A stretch of 64,000 bases of DNA from Phoronis australis (lineage: Eukaryota; Phoronida; Phoronidae). Shown piece after piece: positions 59,101 to 64,000 of this stretch. A program made the translations under genes and the position numbers. The stretch covers positions 745,643 through 809,642 of the forward strand of contig NMRA01000155.1 of assembly GCA_002633005.1 (NCBI GenBank), read 5' to 3'. The notes beneath the pieces were generated by a model. The model did no database searches, had not been told where the DNA came from, and worked only from the letters and a program-made list of their open reading frames with translations. Position 1 is the stretch's first letter; each line of letters starts with the position of its first letter.

Positions 59101-62100
59101 AAGTGGCGGGTGGGAGATCGTGAGCGTGATAAACTTTTAAAACGTCTCTGAGGACGAGCGGAGAAGACCATCCATCAACAACTGAATGATGGAAGGTCCA
59201 AATAAACTTGTGGATGAACTCGCTTGTTTTCATTAGAGCAAATCTAATTAGAATCCCGTTTGCACTGAATCCCTTCGCCCTATCTAAGTTTACAAAACCA
59301 CTCTCCGTTTCTTCAGAATCAATCCAGGATCCCACTTCCCATTGAGGATCAGACTGGCGTCTTACTATTTGAATCAAAGAATGGCTTCCGGAATCAATAA
59401 TAAAGCTCGTTCGCAAAGCTGTGTGACGTTTAATAACGATACTCCAGGCATATTTGAATCTTTCAACATCAAGCCTTCCTGTTATGTTTAAACATAATTG
59501 CACTAAATAGGACGACTTGTCTTGAAGTAAAGAAAATATTAACCCTTCTTGCAGAGGTGTACACGCGTAAATATCTTCCACGTCGTCCAAACTGATATGC
59601 GCTACTTTCAATGTATCTTCCATTGTCTTCACTTTGTTATCATCAGTTTTCAAAGGCATATCAGAAATTGTGCAGCTAAGCTGAAGTGACTCCAAGATAT
59701 TTTCTGTTACTTTCTTCCAGGATTGTGCCAATGATTGAATGGTTTTAGTCTTGTGAAGGTCTTTGCTAAAAATGAAGACGGCTTGAAGGCGTCCCTCAGA
59801 AATATAACACTCAATAGCCAACATGTGAGTGATCTTTTCGTACTTACACTGGTTGTTGTAAGTGTAATTGCCGTTTGTGCAAACATCCCACAGGCTATTC
59901 TCCTTAGAGAACATCGTGGCACTCCCGTGGTAATTGAACACAACGTCACTGTGTTGGTTAAACCTTGGATCATTGTCCTTTTTCAAGTACCTCATAGCGC
60001 CGTACGGCATACCGTTATTAGGAATTCTTTGAAGTCGTCGTTTTATTTCTTCAAGGTGTTCCAGTAAGTTGTCTGTATGATTTTTCAAAGCCAATGTGAC
60101 AGGAAACATAGCAGTGAACCAACCGACAGTTCGAGAAAGATCGAGTTTGTCAGTCCAAGGTTCTCTCCCGTGCCATTCTTGCTCAACAGTCAACGATGTT
60201 TCTCCGGTCCACTCATAGTAAGCAACAATTAAAGCAGTCAAAAGAACGTCGTTAATCGAAGGGCTATCGTTCCCATGAGTCCTTCTAAGACTCAGTAATT
60301 TGTTTGTTGTATTTTTGTCTAGCTCTATTGATTCAAGCACACGACTTGCGCTTTCGATGCTTTCCATGCTTTTCGAAAAATCGGTTTTTAAAGGACTGCT
60401 TTGTTCCAATGATGGCCAATCATCTGCATTGAGGCTTGGAGTATAGTCGGAAATCAGAAGCTCTGACCATTCTTTGAATGAAGAAGTTTTTGGTTGCAGG
60501 GAGCTTCCGCGACATAGTGTTTCGAGATCTTCCAGAATGATTTGCCAAGAAACAAGGTCCACAGCCAAGTGATGGATAGTTATGAACAGATACTGCCGCT
60601 GGCCAACAATGTCAAATAGACCAATCGCCAGAAGGGGACCAGATGTTAAATCCAATGAATTTTGAAGTTTCCCAAGCTCATCGTCCAGTCGGTCTTCATC
60701 AATTTTCGTGTGAATCAACTTTGGCGTTCGAGCTTTGTCACATGGTTGGATTTCCTGATTCGCACTCCCACCTTCTTTAAAAGTGTATGAAGCGCGCAAA
60801 ATATCGTGATGGGAGATAAGTTCATGAATGGCATTTTGGAGGATTATTGGGTTAACGTTCAGCAATGGTCTTAGTAGTAGTGACTGGTTGAAGCAATTGC
60901 GATTACGAAGGTTTAAGTTGACAAACCACTCTTGAATAGGGGTGAAGGGCACATTGCCCGATATCTCCTTGTTGTTCTTCTTGATGGTAGATTTTTCAAC
61001 ACCGACAAACTTTGCAAAATGTGCAAGCTGAGACAGGCTTCTGGACTGGAATACTTGTTGTACTGTAAACCGAAGTCTGCGTTTTCTTCCCTGAGAAAAT
61101 ACTCTCATGGCAGAAATAGAATCACCACCCAGAAAAAAGAATGAGTCGCTTGACTTTATTTTTGATGGTTCGATTTGTAGAACCTCACTCCATATTTCGA
61201 TCAAAATTTCTTCTTTTTTAGTCAGTATCTCGATGTCACTAACACTGGGTTCAGGCAAGCTTTTATAGTCAATCTTTTCTGAGCTTGACATAGGAAATTC
61301 TGACAAAGGAACTATCACTGATGGAACCATATAGCGAGGTAGTTTGTCTTGTAGATTTCTCTTCAGTTGAAAAACGCCAGCACTTCCTATGTCTGGTGTT
61401 ACGTATCCCACAAGAACGTCATTTTTCACGACAGATGCTGCGTTTGAAATTCCATCCTGCATCCTCATAACATGCTCGACTTCATCGAGTTCTACACGGA
61501 AAGCTCTTAATTTAACTTGCCTATCTTTGCGACCTGCCACTATAATTTCTCCATTTTCAGTCCAAGAACCTAAATCACCCGAATTGTAAAGTTTTCCCTC
61601 GCCAAAGGGGTTGTCGATGAATTTCTGTTGTGTCAAATCCGGCCGCTTTACATATCCTCTAGCAACCCCATTTCCGCCAAGGTACATTGTACCTTTCACT
61701 CCGATGGGGACTGGCCTTAAGTTGTTATCTAAAATGTACACTGAGCAGTTGGTAATAGGTTTTCCAACAGTAACTTTGGAGTTTCCATTTGTCAGCCCCC
61801 AAGTACACACAATCGTTATTTCTGACGGACCATATTCATTGTAGAGCTCTACGTGCTTCTCCCACTTATTGACTACAGACTCTGGGAGTATTTCGCCGGC
61901 GACTATCACCCTTTTGATATTTGGAAAATCACTAGGTTCCAGAGAGGCAAGCACAGAGGGCGACATCAACGCTACGTCAACTTTCTTCAAAGTATGAAGA
62001 AAGTTCTTTTCTCGTTGAACCAGTGTCGCTCCACTGGTTAAAGTCATTAGCATCTCTTGATAAGCGACATCAAACATTATGTTGAAAAAGTGTGTTACTC

Positions 62101-62821
62101 TTGTTCCATGAGTGATACCGTACTTTTTGCATGATCTAGCAATCAGACATTCACAGCCCCAATGATTAATCATAACCCCTTTGGGTTTCCCTGTTGTTCC
62201 TGAAGTGTATACAATATATGCCAGATGTCTTGCATCAGAAACGTTTTCCAAATTGGCGTAGTCATTATCATCAAATGCATCACTTTCATAGCGTGTAGTA
62301 TACTTTTGTAAATCAACCAGCACAATTTCCCCTTGAAAGGAATCGAGAACTCCTGTTGATTTTACTTTGCTTGTGGTAACAACTACTTTACAACCGGCGT
62401 CCTCGAGCATCAAATCAACACGACTTTTCGGAACAGTCGCTTCAATTGAAAGGACTGCGCCGCCAGATTTCATAATTCCTAAGACAGAAGTAACGAATTC
62501 TAAGTTTCTGTCAAATACAGCGCCGACTATAGCGTCTGGAACGATCCCAAAAGAACGCAATATCCGTGCCAATTTGTTACAGGCTGCGTTTAAGCTTCTG
62601 TACGTTATGTGCCTTTCAATTTCTTCAACTGCAATACTGTCTGGTACAAGCTCTGCTTGTTGTTCAAATTGCTGGTGCATGCGAAGCTTGCAAAAATCTC
62701 CCGTCCTGTTAAACGATTTAATAAGGGCTGACTGACATGGTGGTAGCAAGTCTAAAGAGCTAAAAGGCGTGTCTTGGTTTGATGTTAGCACATCAAACAA
62801 GTGTAACAAATTGTGGCTCAT
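56165..62821 (-). CDS. Non-ribosomal peptide synthetase, A-PCP-E-C-(partial A)-PCP-TE, 1,994 aa
   Basis: Exons 62821-57475 and 56802-56165 join in phase 1 (donor gtaagt, acceptor cttccag). Domains by residue: adenylation about 45-523 (YTSGTTGKPKGV near 210, NEYGPSE, YNSGDLG, GRKDRQVKLRAFRVE, a C-terminal SEKIDYKSL lysine); carrier about 530-600 (LGGDS serine near 566); epimerisation about 620-1040 (PIQEWF, HHLAVD near 750, EWHGRE near 883, SRTVGWFTAMFPV, VFNYHG); condensation about 1080-1490 (CTPLQEGLIF, HHSVVDG near 1212). A degenerate adenylation remnant (about 1495-1640) keeps only a VGSPL...GVIGKLHI block and later sequence. Then carrier 2 (LGGTS near 1705) and thioesterase about 1750-1994 (GYSSGG near 1832, LVILDGSPD, GDHYTM). 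The N-terminus looks like a condensation-adenylation linker, so an upstream exon with a condensation domain cannot be excluded. Product unknown: probably a short peptide with a D-residue. Bacterial origin is possible but untested. Confidence 0.9.
56803..57474 (-). other. Single intron of the peptide synthetase gene
   Basis: This 672-bp GT-AG intron interrupts the thioesterase domain after SFSYVV, with the split glycine codon G|GC. It is AT-rich, and I see no element or RNA in it. A frame that runs upstream of the second exon to 56899 is intron read-through, not coding. Confidence 0.85.
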
Positions 62822-62869
62822 TCTTTGTATGGTAGAACGGTTGAATATATCAGTGTTGTATACGAAATA

Positions 62870-63160
62870 AACCCGCTAGGACGTGAGTTCGAGTCTTCGA
62901 CAGTTGCATTTTCTTCCTGTTTGACACGTTCTCCGTGTTTTTTTTGCCTTTTTTTCTTGGATAATACTTCAGGAATCAAGGAAAATGCTTGATTTTTAGA
63001 GGTAAAAACAGAAAAATTTCCTGGGCGGGAGGGGGCAAACCGCCCTCCCGACCTCCCCCCATTCGGTGCTATGCGCATCTACAATCGTGGTTCAGTTTGC
63101 GCAAATGCTTCCAGCCGGACAAAATGTTGGCCCCCCCTTGTGATATCCTAGATCCAACAC
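62870..63160 (+). mobile_element. tRNA-derived SINE-like repeat, copy 2 (5'-truncated)
   Basis: It begins near a B box (cgtgagttcgagtcttcg) and continues with the same body as 24180-24477: cctgtttgacacgttctccg, ttcaggaatcaaggaaaatg, cattcggtgctatgcgcatc, ggacaaaatgttgg, ending cctagatcc. It has an extra segment of about 33-40 bp (gggcgggagggggcaaaccg and on) absent from copy 1. It lies 50 bp upstream of the synthetase ATG. Confidence 0.65.
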
Positions 63161-63980
63161 TGTGTTAATGCTTGTATTAATGAGCTTAACAAGCTTGCAA
63201 TTGAAAGAACCGTCAATATACGCTGGGTCAGGGCCCATGTGGGAATTGATGGTAATGAGAATGCAGACAGACTCGCAAAGATAGGAGCAAGCGTTCTGCA
63301 TTTTGTGCCTGAACCTGCTATCCCGGTATCTTACGGATGTTGCAGGATGAGTATACGCAACTGGGTACATACACAGTCATCTTACGGATGTTGCAGGATG
63401 AGTATACGCAACTGGGTACATACCCAGTCAGCAGCCCAGTGGGCATCACTTAACTTCTGCAGAGAGACCAAGGAGAATTTTCCCAACGTGATTGAACCAA
63501 AGGTTCGAAAAACTATCTGAGTCTAGATAGATTGGGTATAAGACACGTCAAATTTTGACGGGCCACTGCAACCTAGCCCGACACAGACATATTACTGGGC
63601 ATATGGGGAGTCCTGTTTGTTTTGAGTGTGGTTTTGACGTAGAATCTCCTAAATACGTGGTAGAGTCTTGCCCAGCTTTTTATAGGCTAAGGAGCAACCT
63701 ATTGGATGGCACTGTTACATGCCTAAAACATATAGTGCATGGCAACAAATGGAAACGTCTGTCCGTTTTCCTAAAGGAGACTGGCAGACTTGAAAACTTT
63801 CTTCACGGGGGAGCCCTAATTGAGCTCTCGTGCTTTTGCTCAGGTGTTTTGTGCAATGGGCCAAACCATGAGGCCTGCACACGTCTGATGCAAATGACAT
63901 CAGACCACCTGCACTGTTTTTTTGTTTTTTTAACCCTAATAAACTCTGAACTCTGGTTTCAATGTTCTTGTTGGTAACAG
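63160..63980 (+). mobile_element. 3' end of a LINE with RNase H domain, truncated
   Basis: The plus strand encodes INELNKLAIERTVNIRWVRA then HVGIDGNENADRLAKIGAS, the C-terminal part of RNase H (H-x-G-x-x-GNE-x-AD). A frame change follows, then TGHCNLARHRHITGHMGS and CFECGFDVESPKYVVESCPA, the Cys/His tail typical of RNase H-bearing non-LTR elements of the I group. A 51-bp in-frame tandem duplication at 63329-63430 repeats SYGCCRMSIRNWVHTQS. The reverse transcriptase is absent; the 5' end abuts the SINE at about 63160. The copy continues to near the window end. Confidence 0.75.
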
Positions 63981-64000
63981 AAACAGAATCCTATCACAGT

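Noticed and set aside
62818-63078. Minus-strand 86-codon frame upstream of the synthetase
   Set aside because: It is a translation of the SINE body; the same frame appears in the other SINE copy at 24182-24379.
1-64000. CRISPR array, bacterial operon or prophage
   Set aside because: No regularly spaced direct repeats and no closely packed genes are present; introns and SINEs show a eukaryotic nuclear sequence.

Overview
This window is nuclear DNA of a multicellular animal. Coding regions are split by GT-AG introns, coding density is low, and there are many dispersed repeats: tRNA-derived SINEs, 5'-truncated LINEs, terminal-inverted-repeat elements and microsatellites. The repeats and gene families fit a marine invertebrate, plausibly a deuterostome such as a hemichordate or cephalochordate, but nothing here proves the taxon. 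The assembly has a 476-base gap (50590-51065) and single Ns at 21251, 33590 and 46796.

Left part (1-20 kb): a signal-peptide exon of a nicotinic-receptor-like Cys-loop subunit (minus strand, exon 7559-7759) stands head to head with a five-exon gene for a secreted LamG plus PAN/apple-like protein (8086-17564, 364 aa by hand splicing). A perfect TATATAAA lies between them. Repeats in this part include a 408-bp TIR element and two copies of a MITE with 5-bp target duplications. A broken THAP-domain gene lies at 19.3-20.1 kb.

Middle part (20-47 kb): a six-exon minus-strand gene (31582 down to 20909, about 633 aa, phase-consistent at every junction) encodes an uncharacterised protein. Its introns carry a 2.3-kb TIR element with a 5-bp target duplication, a SINE, a foldback pair of SINEs flanked by a target duplication, a possible Cys-rich exon on the other strand and a (CTG)21 tract. 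Beyond it are the 3' end of a dead LINE, a decayed ORF and a spliced but broken gene of the metazoan integrase-core family. That broken gene contains a stretch of degenerate ~150-bp tandem repeats.

Right part (47-64 kb): after the gap and another dead LINE comes the most notable gene, a minus-strand non-ribosomal peptide synthetase (62821-56165, 1,994 aa, two exons, the first 5.3 kb without an intron). Its domain order is adenylation, carrier, epimerisation, condensation, vestigial adenylation, carrier, thioesterase. The first adenylation domain has a pocket that reads like a proline code, and the epimerisation, condensation and thioesterase catalytic motifs look intact. The second module has lost the ATP-binding half of its adenylation domain. 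Read literally, the enzyme would activate one amino acid, epimerise it, condense it with a second unit loaded by another enzyme, and release a short product. A truncated SINE and the 3' end of an RNase H-bearing LINE lie just upstream.
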